Positions 36,823 through 45,113 of a DNA stretch of 64,000 nucleotides are shown piece by piece (position 1 is the stretch's first letter; each line of letters begins with the position of its first letter). The notes under the pieces are model-generated. The model was not told the origin of the DNA, did not search any database, and saw nothing but the letters and a program-made list of their open reading frames with translations. The position numbers and the translations under genes are program-made. The stretch comes from Sphaerosporella brunnea (taxonomy: Eukaryota; Ascomycota; Pezizomycetes; Pezizales; Pyronemataceae). The stretch covers positions 159,618 to 223,617 of the forward strand of contig VXIS01000043.1 of assembly GCA_008704415.1 (NCBI GenBank), read 5' to 3'.

Positions 36823-37605
36823 TCAAACATCCCCACACTTCTCACTAGCAGTTTTCCACCTCGTGCACCGTTCCAATCCCTCTCGCTCCTCTTCCTCATC
36901 ACCAACCTCCACTCTACAGCTCCTCAAGCTCTCACGTCCCACATCAACAACCTTGGCACTGCCCCTCACAACCTCCATCTTCACGGCCAAAGCCTCCACA
37001 TCCTCCCCATCCGCCACATCCGCCACCACCTCCGTCCCCGCAATTTCCTCTAACTCATAATCCTTCATAACAAACGGATTCAGGGCCTTTCCCTCTCTGT
37101 CACCCCCAACAGAAGAATCTTCATCAGAAGAAGAAGAAGACGAGCCCAAATCCAACTCCGGCACCTCGCCGGTTCCGACAGGAACGGACGGCCGCAGCCG
37201 CAGCCGGGGCTTTTGCTGCGCTTCTTTATCCCACTCCCACTTCTTTTTGAGGCCCCTGCGGCGCAGGCGCAGCGCGAGGAAGCCCCCGGCCACCACTAGC
37301 ATCGAGAACAGCAGCAGCAGCGAAATTATGATGCCCGCTGTGGCGCCGGGGGTTAGCGCCGGACTTGCGGCTGCTTCTGGTGGTGGCGATGATGATGGAG
37401 AGGAGGACTTGGGCTTTTTGCTTCGCGTTTTGCTCGGGGCTGCGGCTGTTGTGGTGGCTTCGAGAGAGGTTGTGGGAGGAGCGCTGGTTGGAATGCCGGC
37501 GAGATCTAGAGTCGTGGAGTATGGAATAGACATGGTTACTGCGGGGTAGTCTGCTGCTGCTGCTGCTGCTGCGGCCGCGGCCATGAGTAGGAGGAGGGGG
37601 TGCAT
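36823..37605 (-). CDS. Single-pass membrane protein with Ser/Thr/Pro-rich ectodomain
   Basis: A single exon of 260 aa. It starts with a signal-like MHPLLLLMAAAAAAA stretch (the Ala run comes from a GCN repeat), followed by a Ser/Thr/Pro-rich region to about residue 85. One membrane segment follows (GATAGIIISLLLLFSMLVVA, about 87-112), then RLRRRGLKKKWEWDKE as a basic stop-transfer. The acidic cytosolic tail has SSSSSSDEDSS and an ALNPFVMKDYELEEI patch. The layout resembles Mid2/WSC-type cell-wall sensors without a WSC domain, but no family is recognised. Close paralogues of this type evolve quickly, so absence of motifs is not unusual. Confidence 0.7.
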   Translation of the reverse strand: MHPLLLLMAAAAAAAAAADYPAVTMSIPYSTTLDLAGIPTSAPPTTSLEATTTAAAPSKTRSKKPKSSSPSSSPPPEAAASPALTPGATAGIIISLLLLFSMLVVAGGFLALRLRRRGLKKKWEWDKEAQQKPRLRLRPSVPVGTGEVPELDLGSSSSSSDEDSSVGGDREGKALNPFVMKDYELEEIAGTEVVADVADGEDVEALAVKMEVVRGSAKVVDVGRESLRSCRVEVGDEEEEREGLERCTRWKTASEKCGDV

Positions 37606-38078
37606 TGTGCCCTTGGTACTGTACTGTACCCGGTGGGAGGGAAGAGTGGTTATGGAGGTAATGGATGGGGGGTTTTGGGTTTTTGGGACATCGTTGGAGG
37701 ATGGGTCTAGATGAAGCTAATTTTGCATACATCCTGAAAGCCCGCTTGTTGGTTGTTGAGGAGGGGAAAACCTTAAGGATGGCAGCTCGTGGTATCTAAT
37801 TATTGCGTAGGCACAGGTCTGGGCTTGCGATTGAACTGCTATTTAAGTGTTCCCACTAGGTATCCCTATAGATAGAGATAGAGGCAAACCCGTCCAGAGT
37901 GTTTTGGAGTCTGCGGCCTGGCCGCGTATAGAGAAATCTTTGGCAATACATACTTGGTACGACCTTTACCTATTCTCATGGCAAAGAGCCACGGTGTGTG
38001 TTCACTGTGACGACAAATACAGCCTAGGGCTGTCAGAATATCGAGAATGAAAAAATATCCTGTACGAGTTGAGTAGAG
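37606..38078. other. Intergenic, promoter of the membrane-protein gene
   Basis: No gene seen on either strand. Confidence 0.4.
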
Positions 38079-38345
38079 TACCGTAGGTATTGTCCCGGTA
38101 ATAACGCAGTTGCGCGGCCTGAAAAGTATGGTGGAAATAGAGAGCAATACCTGTTTTTGGAAGACAATTGAAGTCTATGGGGTCCAAGAAAACCAAAGTC
38201 CGTGGTCGAATGAGACGGATTAGTTTACCCCGACTCGCCGCTCCCCGCCATAACCCTCCGTTTAAGTTTCTTCAAAGCCTCGGCCGCTTGCCCGCACTAT
38301 ATACAGTACACTTTTGGGGGCGTTATTACCGGGCTAATATGGTGC
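38079..38345. mobile_element. Degraded MITE with CCGGTAATAACGC subterminal repeats
   Basis: The left end TACCGTAGGTATTGTCCCGG and the right end share an inverted CCGGTAATAACGC plus a GAAAAGT/ACTTTT block. Related to 33367-33735 but more diverged. Confidence 0.6.
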
Positions 38346-38500
38346 ACGCAGTATACAGTCGACTCTCTCTATAAGGATATGGTCGGGACCGCTGGGGCGT
38401 ATTCTTACAAAGTGAAAATTCTTATGGAGAGAGTGGCTTGTCCCATACAAACTCGGTCGGGACCAGTCACCCGTATTCTTATAGGGAGATTATCTACTAT

Positions 38501-39145
38501 TACCGTATTTTCTCGCGAACAAGGGAAATGCCGGTGCAACAGGCTAGGGAGCAGTGTTCTCAGTAGCCAGCCCAAACAGCCGGGCGGGCTGGGCCGGCTG
38601 CTTTAAGCAGCCAGCCCGGCGGGCTTTTTGCATCAGCCCAAACGGCCCAGCCTGCTTTCGGGCCAGCCCGGCTGCCAGAGCTTTGAGTGATCTCCGGTGA
38701 AGACCAGCCACTGCAAGTGGCGGGGTTCAATCGGCGGCGATAGACTTATCAAGATCTGTGATGTTATACTAAACTCCTATCTAGTGATCTCCTCCTAGTC
38801 ATCATTTTACACGGCGAACATCTTTATGTACTTTTCATTTCATAGCAGTAGTTTACATCACGGTGGTCGTATTTGTCGTCATTGTGGGCTGCAGCCCAAA
38901 CAGCCGGGCGGGCTTTTTGATCAGCCCAAACAGCCAGCCGGGCTGTTTGATCAGCCCACATCCGCCCAACGCAGCCGGCCGGGCTGGCTGGCTGTTGAGA
39001 ACACTGCTAGGGAGTAATAAATTACTTGGGAACCGCGGATTTCTAATGGAGTGGGTGGACTTGGGGTGAACCGTCGCGAGGTTGAAGTGCTAGAAAAAGA
39101 TTGACTTTCGCGCCGGCATTTCCTTGTTCGCGAGAAAATACTGTA
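38501..39145. mobile_element. MITE B (TACCGTATTTTCTCGCGAAC type), host of a hAT-like insert
   Basis: Inverted ends of about 37 bp (TACCGTATTTTCTCGCGAAC then AAGGGAAATGCCGG; one change near the right tip), with TA at both edges. The interior GGCTAG...GTAATAAATTACTTGG matches the element at 10771-11059. It is interrupted by the hAT-like element 38552-39006. Confidence 0.88.
38552..39006. mobile_element. hAT-like MITE with 8-bp target duplication
   Basis: A 455-bp element beginning CAGTGTTCTCAGTAGCCAGC and ending with the inverse (…GGCTGTTGAGAACACTG). The 8-bp sequence CTAGGGAG flanks both ends (38544-38551 and 39007-39014), the hallmark of hAT insertion. The interior is rich in CAGCCC/GGGCTG inverted blocks. 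Non-coding. Confidence 0.92.
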
Positions 39146-39611
39146 TGGAACTCGTAAATGCGAGTGATATAGGTACTGCGATTACCTTAATCTGAGCAGC
39201 GGAATTGCGGAGCGAGTATTCTCTGGAAATAGAGGAAGTATTGGGCCGAGTGACTACAAATGAATTGTGAGAAGTAACACGTCTCGACCGGAGGGCCACA
39301 GGCCCGATTGCCATCCCGGGTGTTCAATTGTTGTCACGGGTGTTCGATTGGCATAAGAAGTAGCACTCCTCGACCGGAGGGAGAGCATAGTGGCAGTAGA
39401 ATATCGCTTCAAGGAAGTGTGCCATAACTAAGGAGTCAAAGAGAAGGAGGTTATTGGTTGGGGCCATGACACTGGCTGCGATATTTCAGCTCAATCCTGA
39501 GCCAGCATGAAAGCGCCGCATGTGCTGCCCAGTGACGGTGGGCCGTGTGGCCATCACACGGGTGTTCGCTTGTTCTTATATATAGTATTCTTATAGGGAG
39601 AGTCGACTGTA

Positions 39612-41180
39612 ATACCGGATTCATTATCCGGCCTTTGCTGGGCCAATTAGGTGCAAACGACGTTACGCCACGGCCGCTTCATTCTTTCTACTTCATCAAA
39701 CATTGATGTTGCCATAGAATCTCGATACGTGACGGGCCAGTGGGCTCTCCAGCACTCAAGACCTCCGATCCTCAGGCTTACGCTCAGGCTTCCGAGCCGA
39801 TTTCCTCTGCTCTGTAGTGTGCACTCATTCTCTGCTCAGGATGCTTGCTAGTGAGCGGCCTTATAGCTTTGTTTTGTTTTGTTTTGTTTTAAATCATACA
39901 GCGTACGCGAGGACAAGAGCCCAGGCGCCCCCTATCTCGCGAGTCGGGGTGAGGTCGGAGACCTATGACGGACATAAGGAACCGGGTATCCTGTCCCCAC
40001 GGCTTAATCCGTCTGTTGGGGCTCCCCGTTACAAAGGAAAAACCAGGAAAGTCAAATAAAGGGAAAGACAAAGGAAAAGGAAAAGGAAAGGGAAAGACAC
40101 AAATTCTCAAACAATTTCCCGGCTTCAACCTCCTAAGAGGCTTGGCCCGTTCTCCTTCCAATTTCAGTACTATCAAGGAATCTCAGCACAATCGCCGTCA
40201 TCCTGTCATCGCCGAAAATATCTTTTAACCTCTTCCGCCTTCTTCTCCCCCATACTCTCTCTACTTCTTTGAAGAACGCTTTGCGTTCTTCTTTCCACCG
40301 CGGCCTTATAGCTGCACTAGTACAAATAGATTACGTTCATGCTATTCGAGTGATCGTTGGTGAGCAGCCGCTGAAGGTACGCCCTCTTGCAAAAATATCT
40401 CCTTCCATATTGATTTTTAATATCCAAGCCAGGTAATTGCCAACCCTCTGGAGACCTGCTAGGGTGGCCCAAGGTACTCGTGTACGGAGGAGCGAGCCTG
40501 GCTTCTGGTCGCAGAGTGAGCGCAAAATCGTTGAATAACCTACTCCAGAGTAGTGCAGCCCCAGGAGCAGCTCTGCATACTACAACCCCGCTTGTTCTGC
40601 GTGAATCCTCATTGATGCCTGCCTCGGCGCCCAACTTGAATTTCGGGCTTGCTGCCACTTAGCCTGAGCCCGGCACCGTGTACAGGGTTTCTGAATCAGC
40701 GGGGTGATGTCTGGAGGTGAAGAGGCTTTCCATCCCAGAGCACTCTCATTGCTCCTTTCAGTGCGCTAGGCGCCGAGTTGCCAGTGGGTGGCCAACTGGC
40801 AAACGATAAACAATCGACAGAGGACCGGTCGATAACTGGTGATCGCCCGATTTCCGGTTCCCGTAGGAGAGAGCGACAGAGAATGACTTACTCGAGTAGA
40901 TACCTGCAGAAGCCAACCAATGCTAGCACTTCCAATTCACGATATGCATATGCCCGGGCGATACAGAAGGCGTGGGGTAACTGGGAAAAGTCGGGACAAA
41001 GGTTCCCTTTTGGTGAGGAACAATGCCGAGTGATACCCTGATGAATTACCGTGTATTGCATTTTTGACGAGTGACACTACATGAGTTACTCACGTGAGCA
41101 GTCCCCCGTGCGTCAAGTGGCGGCTGAGCAAAAAAATTCAAACGCGACCCGCGACAGTAAACAACGCCAACTACGCAACC
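39612..41180. other. Intergenic, no gene seen
   Basis: Contains a TTTTG pentanucleotide run (39871-39890), a GGAAA-rich purine tract (40036-40097) and a small hairpin (GAAGAACGC/GCGTTCTTC near 40272). The open frames have no motifs. Confidence 0.4.
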
Positions 41181-42540
41181 ATGGCCGCCGAGAAAGCCCG
41201 TTACTTCCTAGAACAGTCCATTCCGGAGCTTCGAGAATTCGAGAAGAAAAAAATATTCACCAAGGTACTCTTTCCTCTCCTTCCTTCCTCTAGTTTGGGT
41301 TTTGACATGGACCACACAGCAAGAAATCACCGCCATCACCAAAAAACGCAGCGACTTCGAACTCCGCATCAATGCCTCCGGCTGCTCTCCCAACGACTTT
41401 ACGCGTTACGCGCAGTACGAAATGAACGTGGAGTCGCTCTACCGCAAACGGATTGCACGCCTCGGCATCCGTGCTCGCCTGCACTACGGCGCTCGGCGGA
41501 TCTTTTTCATTCTCGACCGAGCGACGCGCAAGTTCCCGGGCGAGATCCCGCTGTGGATGCAATACATTGAGTTCGCGAAGCGAGAAAAAGCGAATGGAGT
41601 GCTTGCGAAGACGCTTGCTGCGGCGCTGAAGTTGCACCCCGCGAAGCCTGCGCTGTGGATCTATGCGGCCCGCCATGCGGTCGAGCACAACTCGGATATC
41701 ACCGAGGGGAGAAGCTACATGCAGCGCGGACTCCGGTTTTGTAAGAGGAGTAAGGAGCTGTGGAGGGAGTATGCGAAGCTGGAGATGGTCTTTGTTGCCA
41801 AGGTCTTTTTGAGACGGAAGGTGCTCGGCATTGATCAGCCGAAGAAGTCAGCGGATCAGATGGACGAAGACGAGGATGAGAATATGTGGAAGCTGCCGGA
41901 GATCACGGGTGAGGATTTTGAAACCGCAAAGAATGATAAGAGTCTCGATACCATCGCCCTCGAAAATGCGGATACAAACCCGGCGCTCAACGGCGCGCTC
42001 GCGATTGCGATTTTCGATCAGGCGATGAAGGAGATCCCTAGAAATGTCGACTTTGCGGCGGAATTTTATGACCTGTTTGCACAGTTCCACCAGCTCAAGT
42101 GCTACGCTAGGCTGCAGGAACATGTGGTCAGATATTGCCTGGAGGTGGCACCCAAGAATGCGAAAGCGTTGTGGCTGGGAATCGAGTTGCCGCTGAGAGA
42201 TGTGGAAACGAGCGACCCGGTTTTCCCTGGAAGACTCTCGACAGCGCTGGCGGGCATGGCGGCAGCAGTGGCGGAGACGGACGCAAAGAGCGAGCTGTAC
42301 TTGTTCTTTGCCAGCTATTTCACCCAACTCTTGAAGGATTCGCCAGAGCTCGATGAGGGCATCAGGAAAGCTATCACTGCGAGCTTGGTCAAGTACTACA
42401 AGGCGGCCGAGAAGGAAGGGGAGACCTCGCCTGAGCTCTACGCACGGTGGGTCGAATTTATGACACTGCGGGGAAAGAAGGAAGAGGCGGAACGGATAGC
42501 GCAGAGAGGGTTGGAGAGGTATCCTCAGTGTTTTCAATAG
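41181..42540 (+). CDS. UTP6: U3 snoRNP / SSU processome protein UTP6
   Basis: Exon 1 is 41181-41264 and exon 2 is 41320-42540, giving 434 aa (the yeast protein is of similar size). The join gives KKKIFTKQEITAITKKRSDF. The N-terminus MAAEKARYFLEQSIPELREF and the block CSPNDFTRYAQYEMNVESLY with RKRIARLGI are diagnostic of Utp6. HAT (half-a-TPR) repeats follow: ATRKFPGEIPLWMQYIEFAK and GRSYMQRGLRFCKRSKELWR. The product works in the nucleolus in 18S pre-rRNA processing as part of the UTP-B complex. The last four residues (QCFQ) and the TAG stop come from the CAGTGTTTTCAATAG end of a hAT-like MITE starting at 42526, so the native C-terminus has been replaced. Confidence 0.92.
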
Positions 42541-42650
42541 CCGGCCCAGAAAGCCCAATTGGCTGGCTCTATTAAGCAGCCAGCCGAAGGTTTGAATAAT
42601 GAAGCCCGGCCAGCAGCCGATTCAGCCCAGGCCGTGAACGAAGCGAGTGA
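42526..42650. mobile_element. hAT-like MITE fragment overlapping the end of UTP6
   Basis: Starts CAGTGTTTTCAATAGCCGGC, matching the terminus of the element at 38552, and continues with the same CAGCC/GGCTGG-rich composition. The right end and the 8-bp duplication were not found, so the right boundary is approximate. Confidence 0.65.
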
Positions 42651-43286
42651 TATTTAGTGAAGTACGACTGTCATCTTGCGCTTACTATTACTACTAGAAC
42701 GCCGCGTAGCTTGCCTATTTCCCAAGCTCTACTCAACCTATCAGCCAGTCGGCGAGCTCTTATGAGGCCTAAAAAGCTTTGGTAGAAGTCCGATTGATGA
42801 AGAGCTGTCTCGGGTGTTGCAGAGCCAGTCTTGTTCATTGCATTCATCTGAGGCTGAGGATCCAGCTGCTGCCAGCGATAATGCGGTCCGGTAAGTTCCA
42901 ACTCTCCTCAAAAAATCGAATACCGTATAAATCCAGCTATAAGGTGGTCGCCTTATGTACCATGATGAAGCCCGACATCACACCCAAACCGCCTGCCACT
43001 GAAAACACAAGCACAGGCGGGGATGGCTGGGAGCTAGAGGACTTACATGTAGAAGAGGAGGACGCTGAGCTAGAGAACTGCCGAGATTGGCAGCGCTGGT
43101 GCGTTGCAAAACCGATTGCCTGTTACACAACCTCTCGATTAATAAACGCAGTGGCTGGCTGAGTTGTCCCTGGCCTCGCTGGTGAATCAAAAAAAAAATC
43201 GAGTCTTCACGCTTCACGTCGACATCAACCCACCGCGTCCACCGTAAACAAACCGCGCCGCCATCCCCGTTCCGCACGACCCCACA
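42651..43286. other. Intergenic; 3' half is duplicated promoter sequence
   Basis: The segment from about 43140 to the ATG at 43287 is homologous to 44870-45113, upstream of the second paralogue (shared AATCGAGTCTTCACG and CCGCACGACCCC). An isolated ATACCGTATAAATCCAGC at 42928 looks like a lone MITE end. Confidence 0.5.
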
Positions 43287-44663
43287 ATGTCGTCGACATC
43301 CCCACCTGTCGCAGAGGCCGTCGATATTTCCAGCACTGAAAGTGACACTGAAAGTGAAGCTTCTCAGAGCCAATTTGTCGACATGTGCCTTTCCAAGCTC
43401 TTCACCGGTAGGGTGCTTGGCAGGGAGGAATTGTTGCGGCTTGCTAAGAAAACCTTGCGAGATGAGTATGACACCCCCTTTCACCCTTTCACACGGAGGG
43501 AGTCAGTGCTAATATCTGATTACAGGTTCATCCCAAACCCGGGTAACTGGTGCAACTACAACGAGTCAAAGGGCTGGTTGGCCGTCTTACGGTTCTTCGA
43601 AGATGACCTCGAAATCATCAATGAATACCTTCCAAAAGTGGCTGAGGTGCACAAGGCCAAGTTTCGAGCCCCGCAAAGGCAGCGACCAGTTTACCGCTGG
43701 TGCGCCCCAATTTCAGCAATAGATAGAAACGGAGGGCTTTTACACCCCACATATGGCCTCCTCTCCTTCGCCTTATCCACAAGGAGCCTTAAAAGCGCTG
43801 CACTTGTCCTAAGGAGCATCAAAGACGCCGCAACCCTAGAGGGACTGCATCCAAAATTATTTGGCCGTGTCCTAAAGAAGATCAAAACTCTTTTCGACAC
43901 CAACGAAATCGAGTTTTCGGCACACCCCGCCTTTTCCCATTTCTTCCAATGCATGGCAATGAAACACTTCCTTCCTAAGCTCGGCACGCCGCCGGTCCCA
44001 ACCGTTAGGGATAGCCTCCAGCTCCCGCCGCTCTCGTGCGACAACACCCAGTGCTCGCAATGCGATGCCATCTCCATGTTTCTCACCTCGGTGCACGAAG
44101 AGCGGCGTACCTGGGAACTCACGTCTCCTGACTACGGGCACGTGAGGCGCGCTGTGCGGGGCCGCTACTTGAAGATAGAGGGGGGGCAGCCGACTCAGGA
44201 GGGCAAGGTCGTGCTGACGCTCACGAAACAGGGGTTGTCGTATAAAGACCGGCTTGCGGACTATCACGAGACGCGCGGTTGGATAAAAAAAGGGTTAAAT
44301 TTAAAGTTGCTTGTTGGCAGTGGATGCTTTGGTGATGGACCGTGGGAACAGAGGATTGTGGATGCGTTGCGTAGGGATGGGACGGGGTATACCGATGTTC
44401 TGAAGGCACAGGGTGCCTCGCTATTGCTCGAAGAGTTTCCAGTGGCCGACGCCCCCGTAGTAGCGGACGCCCGCGTAGTAGCGGACGCCCCGGTAGCAGC
44501 GGGACAGAAGAGATCCCTCGCTGACACCGAGGGATCTTCACAGCCACAACTTGAACCGCCGCAGAAGAAGAACAAGCTCACTATCCTCGATCTGGTGTCT
44601 TCGGATGAGGAGACTTCGGAGGAGGAGATTTCGGAGGAGGAGATTTCGGAGGAGGAGTATTAG
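43287..44663 (+). CDS. SIM-tailed unknown protein, short paralogue (A)
   Basis: A single exon of 458 aa; family not recognised. Residues 10-458 align throughout with residues 536-993 of the next gene (45114-48141). Conserved blocks are YDTPFHPFTRRESVLISDYR, EDDLEIINEYLPKVAEVHKA, SLKSAALVLRSIKDAA, AHPAFSHFFQCMAMKHFLPK and GLSYKDRLADY, and a CX4CX2C cluster (CDNTQCSQC). The C-terminal tail holds VADAPV/VADARV repeats, a basic GQKRSLADTEG and QKKNKL (possible nuclear signals), and LTILDLVSSDEE (about 431-442), a textbook SUMO-interaction motif with acidic/Ser flank. An acidic EEEIS repeat ends the protein. A second SIM-like VDISSTESD lies at residues 12-20. It appears to be an internal-deletion derivative of the longer gene. 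Function unknown; nuclear location is inferred. Confidence 0.8.
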   Translation: MSSTSPPVAEAVDISSTESDTESEASQSQFVDMCLSKLFTGRVLGREELLRLAKKTLRDEYDTPFHPFTRRESVLISDYRFIPNPGNWCNYNESKGWLAVLRFFEDDLEIINEYLPKVAEVHKAKFRAPQRQRPVYRWCAPISAIDRNGGLLHPTYGLLSFALSTRSLKSAALVLRSIKDAATLEGLHPKLFGRVLKKIKTLFDTNEIEFSAHPAFSHFFQCMAMKHFLPKLGTPPVPTVRDSLQLPPLSCDNTQCSQCDAISMFLTSVHEERRTWELTSPDYGHVRRAVRGRYLKIEGGQPTQEGKVVLTLTKQGLSYKDRLADYHETRGWIKKGLNLKLLVGSGCFGDGPWEQRIVDALRRDGTGYTDVLKAQGASLLLEEFPVADAPVVADARVVADAPVAAGQKRSLADTEGSSQPQLEPPQKKNKLTILDLVSSDEETSEEEISEEEISEEEY

Positions 44664-44778
44664 TTGCATGGAGTCGTTTCTTTTGTTTTTGCTGTGGGTG
44701 GTTGTCTTTTTGTTTTTTTTCTGCTACGTCCTCCATTCAGCTGCCGCACCCGCCCACGCTCTATCTATCTACAATATG

Positions 44779-44857
44779 CTGGTGGCCGAGCGCCAAGTTC
44801 GGGATTTTCTGATGGCCCGCACAACAAAAAACTGCAAACTTGGCGCTCGGCCACCAG
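44779..44857. repeat. Perfect 21-bp-arm hairpin between the paralogues
   Basis: CTGGTGGCCGAGCGCCAAGT(T) at 44779-44799 is exactly inverted at 44837-44857, with a 37-nt loop. It lies 116 bp past the stop of paralogue A. It could be a tiny MITE or an RNA hairpin. No target duplication was evident. Confidence 0.85.
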
Positions 44858-45113
44858 AGTAAGTTGATAATAATAAACGCAGGGTCCAGCCGTTTTCTTC
44901 GCACTGCTGGTGTTTGCTCCTGTGCTTGCTTGCTCCGTACATGAGTTGTTTAGGCTTGGTTAGCTGGCTGTTTTCCTTCGTCTCCTGGAGAATCCAAAAA
45001 ATCGAGTCTTCACGCGTCACGTCGACGTCAACCCCCATCGCGTCCACCACAACCACAACCACAACCGCGCCCGCCATCTCCATTCCGCACGACCCCCCCC
45101 CCCCCCCGCCGCA

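Larger units (their letters stand above)
38354..39611. mobile_element. Pogo/Tigger-like MITE split by nested insertions
   Basis: The left end TACAGTCGACTCTC...CTATAAG (38354) and the right end CTTATAGGGAGAGTCGACTG TA (39589-39611) are inverted copies flanked by TA. The TIR style (CAGTCGACTCTC, CTATAAG) is that of pogo/Tigger-type Tc1-mariner elements. The MITE at 38501-39145 sits inside. A second, diverged end-like sequence at 38472-38489 means the original element could be a shorter one ending near 38500. No transposase. Confidence 0.6.

Noticed and set aside
40272..40292. Short hairpin followed by T-rich sequence as a terminator
   Set aside because: Bacterial-type intrinsic terminators do not apply in a nuclear fungal genome, and no gene ends there.
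40317..40658. 113-codon minus-strand frame
   Set aside because: No recognised motif and no promoter or intron features.
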